From contig OZ243922.1 in NCBI GenBank assembly GCA_965213905.1, positions 434,001 to 498,000 of the forward strand: 64,000 nucleotides of DNA, given 5' to 3'. The notes under the pieces were generated by a model that had not been told where the DNA came from, searched no databases, and saw nothing but the letters and a program-made list of their open reading frames with translations. Every line of letters starts with the position of its first letter. Position 1 is the first letter of the stretch. The stretch is from SIRX01 sp965213905. GTDB lineage: Bacteria > Actinomycetota > Rubrobacteria > Rubrobacterales > Rubrobacteraceae. This document shows, in pieces, positions 6,617 through 15,404 of this stretch. The position numbers were made by a program, and so were the translations under genes.

Positions 6617-9006
6617 ACGCGGCCCACCTCCCCGGCGAACTGATTTTTCGTCATGTTGTCGTCGCGCTCCAGCCACGGGTCGCTCGTCGCCGCCTTTGCC
6701 TCGCGCAAGCGTTCTCGCAGCCGCCCGGGCTCACCCGAGTCTTCGTCCAGAACGACGGCTTTTATGTTGTCTAGGCCCATCCGCGGCACGAAATCGTAGG
6801 TGCGTTCTTTAGGCTGTCCGTTCTCGCGGTAATACTGAAAAAAGGCTTCGACGACTTTCTTGGCCTCTTCCTTGCCTTCAACTGTGGCGATAACGTCGCC
6901 CTTGCGCACGTCCATGCCCGCGGCGCCGCCGATGTAGACTTGCCACCCGCCCTCGACCGCGATGACGCCGACGTCCTTGACGCTGGCCTCGGCGCAGTTC
7001 CGCGGGCAGCCCGAGGCACCCATCTTTACCTTCGCCGGGGTGTAGAGGTTCTCGAAAGACTTCTCCAGGTCTATTCCCAGGTTTGTGGAGTCGCCGACCC
7101 CGAAGCGGCAGAACTCGGTGCCGACGCAGGTCTTTACCTGCCGGAACGCCTTTGTGTAAGCGTGCCCGGAGGGCATCCCGAGGTCCGCGTAGGCTTTCGG
7201 CAGGTCCTCTTTCTTCACGCCGAGGATGTCCAGGCGTTGGGAACCGGTGATCTTGACCATCCGGGCGTTGTACTTTTCCGCCACGTCGGCGATGCGCCGC
7301 AGTTCGTCGGGGTTCGTTACGCCGCCGCGGGTGCGGGGCACGATGGAGAAGGTGCCGTCGTTCTGGATGTTGCCGTGGACCCGGTCGTTTATGAGGCGGG
7401 CGTGGCGTTCTTCTTTGTGGCGCTCCGCGTTCATCGAGGCGACGATGTACGTCAGGGCGGGCTTGCAGTCCGGGCATACTTTGCCGGCCCCGCACGCCTC
7501 GCCGACCTCGCTCACGCTCTTTAGATCTTTTTTCTGCACGACTTTTTTGACGTCGTCGGCCATGAGTTCCATGCACTTGCAGACGTAGTTTTTGTCCTCC
7601 TCGACCTCGTCCGCGGCGCCTTCGAGGATCTGGCCGACCAGCGGTTTGCAGCTTCCACAGGAGCTACCGGCGGAGGTCTCCTGGACGACTTCGGAGACCT
7701 TTTTGAGCCCGAGATCCTCGATGGTGGCGACGATCTGGCCTTTAGAGATGCCGTTACAGTCGCAGACTTGAGACTCGTCCGGGAGCGAGTCGGCCCCGAT
7801 CTCCGAGGCGTCCACGCTGCCCACCACGAGGTCGGCGATCTCCTCCCCCGGCGACCCGGACTTCACGGCCTGGGTCAACTGCGCGCCGATGGTCACGTCA
7901 CCGACCAATACCGTGCCCACGACCCGGCCGTCCCGGATAACGGCTTTGCGGTAAATCCCCTGTATCGGGTTGGCGCTGACGATCTCCTCGCTGTCTTCGC
8001 CGCGGCCGTAGGCGTCTCCCGCAGATACCAAATCCACGCCCGCGACCTTGAGCGTCGTCGAGGCCCGCGCGCCCTTGTAGACTTCCTCGCGTTCGCCCAG
8101 GACCGTGTCCACCACGACCCGGACCTGTTCGAGCGCCGGGGCGACGAGGCCGATGAGCTGGCCCTCGAACTCCGTACACTCGCCGACGGCGTAGACGTTT
8201 TCTACGTTCGTCTCCATGTATTTGTTTACCAGAATACCGTTGTTGATCTCTATGCCCGTTCCTTGTGCGGGCCATGTGTTCGGGGTGATGCCGGTACAGA
8301 TGACGACCATGTCCGCAGCCAACTCTTCACCACTTTTGAGGCGCACGCCTTCGACCTTGCCGTTGCCCAGGATCTCCTCGGTGTCCGACTTGACCTTTAC
8401 GCCGATGCCTATTTTTTCGATCTCGTGTTTGAGCATACGCCCGGCCGGAGGGTCTAGCTGCTGGTTCATCAGGTGGCCGGAGCGGTGCAGGACCGTCACC
8501 TCGGAGTCGTGCGTCGTGAGGCCGTAAGCCGCCTCCAGCCCCAACAAGCCGCCCCCGATCACCACGGCCTTATCCGGCTCGTTCTCCAGCATCTCCTCCA
8601 CGTCGCGCACGGTGCGGAACACGAACACGCCTTCTTTGTCGTTGCCCTCGATGGGTGGCACGGAAGAGGAGGAGCCGATGGCGAAGATCAAACGATCGTA
8701 AGAGGCCCAATCGTCTTCGCCGCTCCTTACTTTCTGCACTTCGGTATCCACCTCCTCGACGCGCACGCCGCGGTGGAAGGTTACGTCCCGCTCCTCGTAC
8801 CACTCGTCGGGGCGCATCCCGATGTCGTCCAGGCTGACGACCCCGGCCATGTACTCCGAGAGCCGTATCCGGTCGTAGGTACCGGCCTCCTCTTCGTCGT
8901 AGAGCGTGATCTCCACCCCGCTCCCACCTTTGTCGAGCAGGCTGTCTACCAGCGTCGCGCCGGCGTTTCCATTACCGATCACTACTATCTTTAACTTCTC
9001 GCTCAT
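6613..9006 (-). CDS. nirB: Assimilatory nitrite reductase [NAD(P)H] large subunit
   Basis: 797 aa cytoplasmic flavo-sirohaem enzyme. Domains in order: FAD site (VVIGNGNAG, residues 8-16), NAD(P)H site (VVIGGGLLGLEAA near 148), and two tandem BFD-type [2Fe-2S] modules (Cys415/417/450/453 and Cys476/478/511/514). The sulfite/nitrite reductase ferredoxin-like and sirohaem-[4Fe-4S] domains follow, with Cys627, Cys633, Cys667 and Cys671 as cluster ligands. The start is ATG with AGGAG upstream. It lies 34 nt downstream of the nitrate reductase gene on the same strand and overlaps nirD by 4 nt, forming one nitrate-to-ammonium operon. Confidence 0.95.
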   Translation of the reverse strand: MSEKLKIVVIGNGNAGATLVDSLLDKGGSGVEITLYDEEEAGTYDRIRLSEYMAGVVSLDDIGMRPDEWYEERDVTFHRGVRVEEVDTEVQKVRSGEDDWASYDRLIFAIGSSSSVPPIEGNDKEGVFVFRTVRDVEEMLENEPDKAVVIGGGLLGLEAAYGLTTHDSEVTVLHRSGHLMNQQLDPPAGRMLKHEIEKIGIGVKVKSDTEEILGNGKVEGVRLKSGEELAADMVVICTGITPNTWPAQGTGIEINNGILVNKYMETNVENVYAVGECTEFEGQLIGLVAPALEQVRVVVDTVLGEREEVYKGARASTTLKVAGVDLVSAGDAYGRGEDSEEIVSANPIQGIYRKAVIRDGRVVGTVLVGDVTIGAQLTQAVKSGSPGEEIADLVVGSVDASEIGADSLPDESQVCDCNGISKGQIVATIEDLGLKKVSEVVQETSAGSSCGSCKPLVGQILEGAADEVEEDKNYVCKCMELMADDVKKVVQKKDLKSVSEVGEACGAGKVCPDCKPALTYIVASMNAERHKEERHARLINDRVHGNIQNDGTFSIVPRTRGGVTNPDELRRIADVAEKYNARMVKITGSQRLDILGVKKEDLPKAYADLGMPSGHAYTKAFRQVKTCVGTEFCRFGVGDSTNLGIDLEKSFENLYTPAKVKMGASGCPRNCAEASVKDVGVIAVEGGWQVYIGGAAGMDVRKGDVIATVEGKEEAKKVVEAFFQYYRENGQPKERTYDFVPRMGLDNIKAVVLDEDSGEPGRLRERLREAKAATSDPWLERDDNMTKNQFAGEVGRV

Positions 9007-9040
9007 ACGAATCTCCTCTGTAGCTCGTTCTTTGTCGGCA

Positions 9041-11278
9041 TTAGCTGACGGGCGCGGCCAGTTCGCTCTCTTCCTCGCCCTTTTTCGTCTCCAGCTTTTT
9101 CGTCGGCTCCAGGCGCACGGCCGCCCCTTTGAGTTCGGGCTGCTTGCTGACGGGGTCTATGGCGTCGTGGGTCGTGTTGTTCAGGCTGCCGCCTCCCTTC
9201 CAGAGGTCTCCCCAATGGAACGGCACGAACACGGTGCCGGGTTCTATGTTCTCGGTGAAAAGCGCCCGGGCCTTGAACGAGCCGCGCGCGGAGACGATGT
9301 TTACCGGCTTTCCGTCTTCTATGCCGGCCTTCTCCGCGGCCTCGGGGTGCACCTCCACGTACGGCCCGCCTTTCAGGTCCTTTATGAGGTTCTCCGCCCG
9401 CCCGGTGCGCGTCATCGTGTGCCACTGGTTCTTTACGCGCCCGTTGGAGAGGGTGAGGGGGTACTCCTCTGACGGCGGCTCGGAGAGCCCTCCGTGCGGG
9501 GTTGCGGCGAAGTTCGCCCGGCCGTCCGGGGTATTGAACTTCTTGTCCGTGTAGAGCCGGTGCGTACCGGGATGCTCTTCGCGGGGCTCCCGGCGTTGAA
9601 TGCCGCCCGTGGGTTTCTCCTCGCGCCACCCGACGTCAGGGATGGGCCACTGCCGCGGCCCGCGCTCCAGGCGCCCGTGCGAGAGGCCGGTAACGTCCAC
9701 CGGCGTGCCCCGGGTCAACTCCTTGTACTCGTCGTAAATTTCGGCGGGGCTTTCCCAGGCAAAGTCTTTCTCGAAGCCCATTCTGCAGGCGGTCCCGGCG
9801 AAGATCTCCCAGTCCGGGCGGGCTTCGCCGGGTGGTTCGACGAGCTTCCGGACGAGGCTGACCCGCCGCTCGGAGTTCGTAACCACGCCCGTTTTCTCGC
9901 CCCACTGGGCTGCGGGCAGGATGAGGTCTGCCAGTTGCGTCGTTTCCGTGGGATAGGCGTCCTGCACCACGATGAATGGCGCGTTTCGCATGGCCCGGCG
10001 GGCACGCTCGAGGTCCGGGAGCGAGGCCGCAGGGTTCGTCGCCGCGACCCACAAGAACTTCACGTCCCCGTCATCCAGGCCGCGGAAGATCTCCGTGGCC
10101 GTGAGGCCCCAAGCTCCGGGGATGCTCCCCCCGGAGAGCCCCCACGCCGCCTCGATCTGTTGGCGGTGCTCCGGGTTCTCCGCGGTTCGGTAGCCGGGGA
10201 GGAGGTTCGAGCTGCCGCCGACCTCTCTTCCGCCCATCGCGTTTGGCTGGCCGGTAAGGCTGAACGGGCCGGCGCCCGGCTTGCCGACGTTGCCGGTAGC
10301 GAGGCACAGGTTGATGATCGCGCGGCTCTTCGCCGTCCCGACGGTGCTCTGGTTCACGCCCACGGCCCAGAAGATCAGGGCCGCCGGAGCTCTCCCGAAC
10401 TTCCTGGCCGCCCATACGATGTCCCCGGCCTCTACCCCGCATACCCCTGCCGCCTCCTCCAAGCTCCACTCGCAGGCTACTCCCGCCGCTTCTTTAAAGC
10501 CGTTGGTATGGTTCTCGATGAAACCGTCTTCTATAAGGTCTTCGTCTATGAGGACTTTCAACATCGCGTTTGCCAGGGCGAGGTCCGTGCCCGGCTTGAC
10601 CTGTAGGTGGAGGTCGGCTATCTCCGCGGTGGCGGTGCGACGCGGGTCCACGACGATGACCGGGAGGCCGGGGTCTTCTTTGCCTTCTTTCTTGCGCTGT
10701 TTTACACGGTCGAAGGTGATCGGGTGGCACTCCGCCGCGTTCGAGCCCCAGAACATGATGCATCCCGCCTGCCCTATGTCGGAGTAGGCGGTGGGAGGGC
10801 CGTCGGTGCCGAAAGCCCCCTTGTAGGCGGACACCGCGCTCGCCATGCACAAACGGGAGTTGGAGTCCAGGTTGTTTGTTCCCAGAAAGCCCTTGGCAAA
10901 CTTGTTCGCCACGTAGTAATCCTCGGTCAGCAACTGGCCGGAGATGTAGAAGGCCACGGCCTCCGGGCCGAACTCCCCTATCGTTCCGCCGAGCCTCTCG
11001 GAAATCTCGTCCAGGGCCTCATCCCAGGAGATGCGCCGGAAGGAGCCGTCATCTTGCCGCCGCATCGGATGCGTGAGCCGATCCGGATGATGCACCGCCT
11101 CCGGAAGCCCGGAAGGCTTCGGACAGACTTTACCGAAGTTGGCCGGGTGCGCGTCATCCCCTTTTATCTGAAAAAGCCGACCATCGCTAACGCTCGCCTC
11201 GATGCCGCAACCCACCCCGCAATAGGGACAAACGGTCTTCACTTGTTGCTCGTCCTGACGTTTCCCGGCTGCCGTCAC
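9041..11278 (-). CDS. Assimilatory nitrate reductase catalytic subunit (molybdopterin, [4Fe-4S])
   Basis: 745 aa NasC/NasA/NarB-type enzyme reducing nitrate to nitrite in the cytoplasm. Seen: an N-terminal cluster site Cys17-x2-Cys20-x3-Cys24 and Cys52 (VCPYCGVGCG, VCPKPSG); SRLCMASAV with the probable molybdenum ligand Cys144; FWGSNAAECHPI; GNVGKPGAGPFSLTGQPNAMGGREVG; and the C-terminal molydopterin-binding domain (LTLSNGRVKNQWHT). There is no Tat signal and no C-terminal BFD module, which fits a soluble assimilatory enzyme; the BFD modules are in NirB. The start is GTG 11278 with a GGAGAT SD. It is the first gene of the operon, divergent from narK. Confidence 0.93.
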   Translation of the reverse strand: MTAAGKRQDEQQVKTVCPYCGVGCGIEASVSDGRLFQIKGDDAHPANFGKVCPKPSGLPEAVHHPDRLTHPMRRQDDGSFRRISWDEALDEISERLGGTIGEFGPEAVAFYISGQLLTEDYYVANKFAKGFLGTNNLDSNSRLCMASAVSAYKGAFGTDGPPTAYSDIGQAGCIMFWGSNAAECHPITFDRVKQRKKEGKEDPGLPVIVVDPRRTATAEIADLHLQVKPGTDLALANAMLKVLIDEDLIEDGFIENHTNGFKEAAGVACEWSLEEAAGVCGVEAGDIVWAARKFGRAPAALIFWAVGVNQSTVGTAKSRAIINLCLATGNVGKPGAGPFSLTGQPNAMGGREVGGSSNLLPGYRTAENPEHRQQIEAAWGLSGGSIPGAWGLTATEIFRGLDDGDVKFLWVAATNPAASLPDLERARRAMRNAPFIVVQDAYPTETTQLADLILPAAQWGEKTGVVTNSERRVSLVRKLVEPPGEARPDWEIFAGTACRMGFEKDFAWESPAEIYDEYKELTRGTPVDVTGLSHGRLERGPRQWPIPDVGWREEKPTGGIQRREPREEHPGTHRLYTDKKFNTPDGRANFAATPHGGLSEPPSEEYPLTLSNGRVKNQWHTMTRTGRAENLIKDLKGGPYVEVHPEAAEKAGIEDGKPVNIVSARGSFKARALFTENIEPGTVFVPFHWGDLWKGGGSLNNTTHDAIDPVSKQPELKGAAVRLEPTKKLETKKGEEESELAAPVS

Positions 11279-11517
11279 CGACCATCTCCAGACTTTGTAG
11301 AGCGAAAGAGCCTTACCCGCGAAATATTAGTGGGGTCAAGGAAAATTCTCATTGGCCGGGTGGATGAAAACCGCACATAGATGTTGGTCCGTTTTGCTAC
11401 TTATTGCCAAAGACTTCTAGTGCTGTCTGCGACTAGCATTCACATCTGGAGCACATTTATCGGCTCCATCGTTTTGCAAGCCTGGACGAGCACGTTTATT
11501 TCGGAGGGAGACTGTAT
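11279..11517. promoter_or_regulatory. Divergent control region between nitrate reductase and narK
   Basis: 239 bp without a gene, clearly more AT-rich than its surroundings. It must carry the promoters of both the nitrate reductase operon (minus) and narK (plus). An inverted repeat CTAGT-N10-ACTAG at 11417-11436 could be an operator. The narK side ends in a CGGAGGGAG SD. No regulator gene is adjacent, so the controlling protein (a GlnR- or NtcA-like factor, for example) cannot be named. Confidence 0.5.
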
Positions 11518-12960
11518 ATGGCGCAAGCGACCGATACCGGATCAGAGGCCGTAGAAACGGTAGATTCCAGCCTCAAAGACGGAAACTGGATCGAGAAGTG
11601 GCAGCCGGAGAACGAGCAGTTCTGGAAGAACGGCGGCAAGAAAGTCGCTATTCGGAACCTGATCTTCTCGATTTACGCCGAGTTCCTCGCCTTTTCGGTG
11701 TGGCAGGTCTTCAGCGTGGTCGCGGCGATCATGGTTAGCTTGCAGTTAGGGTTTTCGGGCAACCAACTCTTCTGGCTGGCGGCGCTCCCGGGCCTGTCCG
11801 GGGCCACGCTGCGCATCGTGTACTCGTTTATGGTCCCGATCTTCGGGGGCCGCAACTGGACCCTCATTAGCACGGCGCTACTATTATTGCCGGCGGTCGG
11901 ACTCGGCATCGCGATAACCAACCCGGCGACGCCGTTCTGGGTCTTCGCGGTGCTCGCGCTGCTGGCGGGCTTCGGTGGCGGCAACTTCGCCTCCAGCATG
12001 GCGAACATAAGCTACTTCTTCCCGAACCGGAACAAAGGTTTCGCCCTGGGCTTAAACGCCGCGGGCGGTAACATCGGCGTTAGCGTGGTGCAGGCCCTCG
12101 TGCCCATCATCATCGGTGTCGGCCTGTTCGCCTCGTTCACCGGCGGGTCACAGACCACCAACCCGGATAATGGGCCGTCCACGGAGATCTTCGCCCAAAA
12201 CGCGGCGTTTATCTGGGTGCCCCTGATCCTCCTGGCGCTCGTCGGGACTTACTTTTTCCAGAACAACCTGCACGTTCAGAGCGCGTCCTTTCTGGAACAG
12301 AGCGTTATCTTCAAGCGCAAGCACACCTGGCTCATGGGTGTTCTCTACACGGGGACTTTTGGCTCGTTTATCGGGTACGCCGCCGGCTTCCCGCTGCTCA
12401 TAACGACCCAGTTCCCGGAGGCCAGCCTGGTGTGGGCGCCGCTCGGTGCGGCGTTCGGCTCTCTTATAAGGCCGGTCGGCGGGTTGCTTGCGGACAAGCT
12501 CGGCGGGGCGCGGGTGACGTTCTGGAACTTCGTGGTGATGATTGGGGCCGTAGCCGGGGTACTGTTTTTCCTCGGCATCAAAGAGCAACCGGGCGCGTTC
12601 TTCGGGTTCTTGATCATGTTCCTCATTCTCTTTACCGGCACGGGCGTGGGCAACGGTTCTACTTTCCGCATGGTCCCGGTGATCTTCCGTACCTTCCACG
12701 AGCGGCAGGTCGAAGGCCTGGACGAAGAACGTCAGGATGAAGCGCAGCGCAACGCGCTCAAGGAAGCCGGCGCGGCCCTGGGCTTTACCTCGGCCATCGC
12801 CGCTTACGGGGCGTTCATCATCCCAAAAAGCTACGGGACCTCCACAAACCTGACGGGCGGCCCGGAGGCCGCGTTGTACATTTTCATCGCGTTCTACGTG
12901 GTCTGCTGCGCGATCTGCTGGTGGAACTACTACCGGCGCAACGCGGACATCCCGTGCTGA
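11518..12960 (+). CDS. narK: Nitrate/nitrite transporter, MFS (NarK family)
   Basis: 480 aa inner-membrane carrier for nitrate uptake and/or nitrite exchange. Seen: about 12 hydrophobic segments; FRIVYSF-like LRIVYSFMVPIFGGRNW; the nitrate-signature stretch LLAGFGGGNFASSMANISYFFP; a second glycine-rich stretch GTGVGNGSTFRMVP; and KGFALGLNAAGGNIGVSV. The soluble N-terminus (about 50 aa) ends in RNLIFSIYAEF. The ATG has a CGGAGGGAG SD. Its divergence from the nitrate reductase operon supports a role in supplying nitrate for assimilation. Confidence 0.93.
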   Translation: MAQATDTGSEAVETVDSSLKDGNWIEKWQPENEQFWKNGGKKVAIRNLIFSIYAEFLAFSVWQVFSVVAAIMVSLQLGFSGNQLFWLAALPGLSGATLRIVYSFMVPIFGGRNWTLISTALLLLPAVGLGIAITNPATPFWVFAVLALLAGFGGGNFASSMANISYFFPNRNKGFALGLNAAGGNIGVSVVQALVPIIIGVGLFASFTGGSQTTNPDNGPSTEIFAQNAAFIWVPLILLALVGTYFFQNNLHVQSASFLEQSVIFKRKHTWLMGVLYTGTFGSFIGYAAGFPLLITTQFPEASLVWAPLGAAFGSLIRPVGGLLADKLGGARVTFWNFVVMIGAVAGVLFFLGIKEQPGAFFGFLIMFLILFTGTGVGNGSTFRMVPVIFRTFHERQVEGLDEERQDEAQRNALKEAGAALGFTSAIAAYGAFIIPKSYGTSTNLTGGPEAALYIFIAFYVVCCAICWWNYYRRNADIPC

Positions 12961-13026
12961 TCCGGCCACGACGCTCCCTGCCGGACGAATCGCCAGAGGA
13001 AACAACCTACTAAAAGGAGGACCGCA

Positions 13027-13374
13027 TTGTCCTACACGACCGTATTGCTGCAGAAAATCACCGAATGCGAGGGAAAGGGGCTGGATTCCCCGAGCCCGCT
13101 GGGCCTCGAGTATACGGTTCCCCAGGCGTGCACCGCCGGCCTGCAGTACGTCCGGCTGGGTACGACCTCAAAGGGCATGGTCAACGTGACCGTGCTCCGG
13201 GACGGGAAGACGATGCGCTACTTCCCGGTGGCCGCCGGAAACGCCATGCACGTACAGCTCGCCATAGTGGACCAGTTGCAGCCCGGCGAGCACGTCGAGG
13301 TGAACGCCGCGGGAGAAGAAACCGGAACCCTGATCCTGGACATCGGCATCCTGGAAGTCTCTACCGGCGGCTAG
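13027..13374 (+). CDS. Hypothetical protein downstream of narK
   Basis: 115 aa, not recognised. No signal peptide or membrane segment. It looks beta-rich, with alternating hydrophobics (TAGLQYVRLGTTSKGMVNVTVLRDGK, MHVQLAIVDQLQPGEHVEVNAAG, TGTLILDIGILEV) and two cysteines near the N-terminus. The start is TTG 13027 behind an excellent AAAAGGAGGA SD. It lies 66 nt after narK on the same strand and is probably co-transcribed, so a link to nitrate use is possible but unproven. Confidence 0.65.
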   Translation: MSYTTVLLQKITECEGKGLDSPSPLGLEYTVPQACTAGLQYVRLGTTSKGMVNVTVLRDGKTMRYFPVAAGNAMHVQLAIVDQLQPGEHVEVNAAGEETGTLILDIGILEVSTGG

Positions 13375-13592
13375 AGATTTGCGGGGATGTCCGAAGCTCG
13401 GCCCTGCAAGGTCTCGCCCGTCCAAGAGACCCGCTGCGTAAAGAGTCGGCGCACGGGGAATAAAACCCCTTATGCTAAATCTGGGTAAAAATTTGGTTTG
13501 GTGAACGGCGGGGTAACCGCCGGGATGGCGTCTAGGGGGCTCCACGGCTTCCGCCTCTTCGCGGGCCTTCGCAAAGCGGCCGGACTTTTGTA
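13375..13592 (+). other. Gene-free 218 bp with a strong hairpin
   Basis: The stretch holds a short GGGG/CCCC hairpin near 13455-13470. Further on is a perfect 6-bp stem CGGCGG/CCGCCG with loop GGTAA (13506-13522) that has no U-tract. It could be the leader of the following permease gene or a processing element. I do not recognise it as a known riboswitch class. Confidence 0.3.
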
Positions 13593-14624
13593 GTGGCAAA
13601 CCGGGCTCTTACCAATCGGGGCCTGTTGCGCGTGGCGTTGCTGGTTTTCGCGTTGTTCCTCGTGTACAGGTTTATCACGACGGTAGCGGCCGTAGCATTG
13701 CTGCTCACCACGGGCCTGCTCGTGGCCGTGGCGCTCTCCGCGCCGGTCGAGGCATTCTACCGGCGGGGGATCCCCCGGCCGGTGAGCGTCGCCCTGGTAG
13801 TAGTCCTGATTCTCGCGGCCCTCGGGCTCGGGGGGCTCTTTCTCTACCCCGTGCTCGCCGAGCAAGCCTCCCAGTTGGCCGCCAACCTCCCCGAAGCCCT
13901 GTCCCAACTCGCGGCCCGAGGCCGGGCGTTGGCGGACAGGTTTGGCATCCAGGTGAGTAGCGGAGGCGGTGGTGTTTCGGCCCAGACGCTGGCGAGCGTG
14001 GCGCGCCGGGTGCTGGGTGGGCTGGTCGGGCTTTTCAGCGGCGTAACGGCGTTTTTTACCGGCTTGATCGTGGTGCTCTTCGTTCCCGTGTACCTGGCGG
14101 CGCTGCCCGGGCAGGTAGTGGACTGGGTGCTGCGGCTCTTTCCTCCCGACCGTAGAGAGAACACGCGGGAAGTTCTCGACAAGGTTCGCACGAGCCTGCT
14201 CCAATGGCTAGCCGGGCGCGCGTTCTCGATGGTCATAGTCGGGCTCCTCTCGACGGTCGCCCTCTACCTCATAGGTATCCCCGGCGCGCTGTTGCTCGGT
14301 GTGTTTTCGGGGTTGGTAGCCTTCGTCCCGCTTATCGGCTCCATAGCAGGGGCGATACCACCCCTGATCCTGGCACTCGCCGGTAGTCCGTTGGACGCCG
14401 TGTGGGTGGCCCTCGCGTATATCGCGATACAGCAGATCGAGAGCAACCTGCTCACCCCGCTCGTGATGCAGAAGGCTGTTTCACTGCATCCGGTGGTGGT
14501 CATAGTTTCCGTAACGGTCGCAGGCGCCGCTTTCGGGGTGCTAGGCTCGCTCTTGGCGGTTCCCGTCTCCGTCGTGGCGGGGGTATTGATCGAGGAGCTA
14601 TGGTTCAAGCGCCTGGAAAACTAG
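13593..14624 (+). CDS. AI-2E family transporter (PerM/YdiK-type membrane protein)
   Basis: 343 aa inner-membrane protein. Seen: paired N-terminal helices (LLRVALLVFALFLVYRF and TVAAVALLLTTGLLVAVAL); a soluble loop with LPEALSQLAARGRALADRFG; and the conserved C-terminal run GLVAFVPLIGSIAGAIPP, QQIESNLLTPLVMQKAVSLHPVVV and LLAVPVSVVAG that defines the family. Members have been proposed as autoinducer-2 exporters or Na+/H+ antiporters; the substrate here is unknown. The start is GTG 13593 with only a weak SD. It is followed 18 nt later by the HPP gene. Confidence 0.85.
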   Translation: MANRALTNRGLLRVALLVFALFLVYRFITTVAAVALLLTTGLLVAVALSAPVEAFYRRGIPRPVSVALVVVLILAALGLGGLFLYPVLAEQASQLAANLPEALSQLAARGRALADRFGIQVSSGGGGVSAQTLASVARRVLGGLVGLFSGVTAFFTGLIVVLFVPVYLAALPGQVVDWVLRLFPPDRRENTREVLDKVRTSLLQWLAGRAFSMVIVGLLSTVALYLIGIPGALLLGVFSGLVAFVPLIGSIAGAIPPLILALAGSPLDAVWVALAYIAIQQIESNLLTPLVMQKAVSLHPVVVIVSVTVAGAAFGVLGSLLAVPVSVVAGVLIEELWFKRLEN

Positions 14625-14642
14625 TAGGATACTGTATCGCCT

Positions 14643-15218
14643 GTGTCGGCTAGAAGAGAATATACGAGCCTCCGCAAGCGACTCGAAAATCGCTACGGAC
14701 CCCGGGGCGAGGCGCTATATATGTTCGTATTGGGGTTTATCGCCATCTCGGTTAACGGGCTCGTGGCCTGGGCGGTAAACCAGCCTCTACTCTTCCCGAG
14801 CCTGGCCCCCACGGTGTTCCTTTTGTTCCGCTCGCCTTTGAGCAAAGACGCCTGCCCCCGCAACGTTATCTTCGGTCATCTCGTGGCTATCGTAATAGGG
14901 TTCGGGGCGCTGACGATCTTCGGGCTCTACAACGAGGCAAGCGTTTTGCAGGAAGGCACGACCTTGGTCCGGGTGTTCGCGGTCGCGCTCTCTCTCGCGC
15001 TTACGGAGGCGGTTTTGATCTCCTTGAATACGCCCCACACTCCCGCCGCGACCACCGTCCTGCTGGTGAGCCTCGGGGTTTTCAAAACTCCTTCGGAGTT
15101 GATCTCGCTGGCAGCCGGCGTGGTGCTCATCACCGTCGTCTCCTGGGTTCTAAACCGGATGCTCGGTGTGCCGATGCCGTTTTGGTCTCCGGCCGAACGG
15201 TCTGGTAGAGAAATGTAA
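14643..15218 (+). CDS. HPP family integral membrane protein
   Basis: 191 aa with about five membrane segments. Seen: FPSLAPTVFLLFRSPLSKDACPRNVIFGH, NTPHTPAATTVLLVSLG (the His-Pro-Pro-like motif of the family) and a C-terminal GVVLITVVSWVLNRMLG. HPP proteins have been linked to nitrite transport in chloroplasts and cyanobacteria, which is suggestive so close to a nitrate island, but it is separated from it by the AI-2E gene. The start is GTG 14643 with a weak SD. Confidence 0.75.
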   Translation: MSARREYTSLRKRLENRYGPRGEALYMFVLGFIAISVNGLVAWAVNQPLLFPSLAPTVFLLFRSPLSKDACPRNVIFGHLVAIVIGFGALTIFGLYNEASVLQEGTTLVRVFAVALSLALTEAVLISLNTPHTPAATTVLLVSLGVFKTPSELISLAAGVVLITVVSWVLNRMLGVPMPFWSPAERSGREM

Positions 15219-15247
15219 ACCCATCCGACGGGCAACGGGTTTGCGCG

Positions 15248-15379
15248 CTACCTGAAGCGGATGCGGCGGGAAATCTGCTTGAAGAGCAGGCCCCGCACCC
15301 GCTGATTTTTGAGTCCCTTGGTGATCGCCCGACGGGCGGTCTTGCTTTTCAAGAGTTTTAGGGCTATGGCTTTTTTCAT
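15248..15379 (-). CDS. Small highly basic protein (43 aa)
   Basis: Starts MKKAIALKLLKSKTARR and ends SRRIRFR. It holds 9 Arg and 6 or 7 Lys in 43 residues, with hydrophobics spaced for an amphipathic helix and no acidic residue. ATG 15379 is preceded by a good GGGAGG SD, which argues for translation. It lies 25 nt downstream of the topoisomerase IB stop on the same strand. It could bind nucleic acid or membranes; not recognised. Confidence 0.55.
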   Translation of the reverse strand: MKKAIALKLLKSKTARRAITKGLKNQRVRGLLFKQISRRIRFR

Positions 15380-15404
15380 GCGGCCTCCCGTAGGTTGCGC
15401 CCGG

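Noticed and set aside
11417..11436. CTAGT-N10-ACTAG as a defined regulator site
   Set aside because: Only 5 bp per arm; could arise by chance, so mentioned only within the control region.
13470..13500. Resemblance of TCTGGGTAA to the TPP riboswitch core
   Set aside because: The rest of the THI box (CTGAGA, ACCC arm) is absent and no thiamine gene follows.
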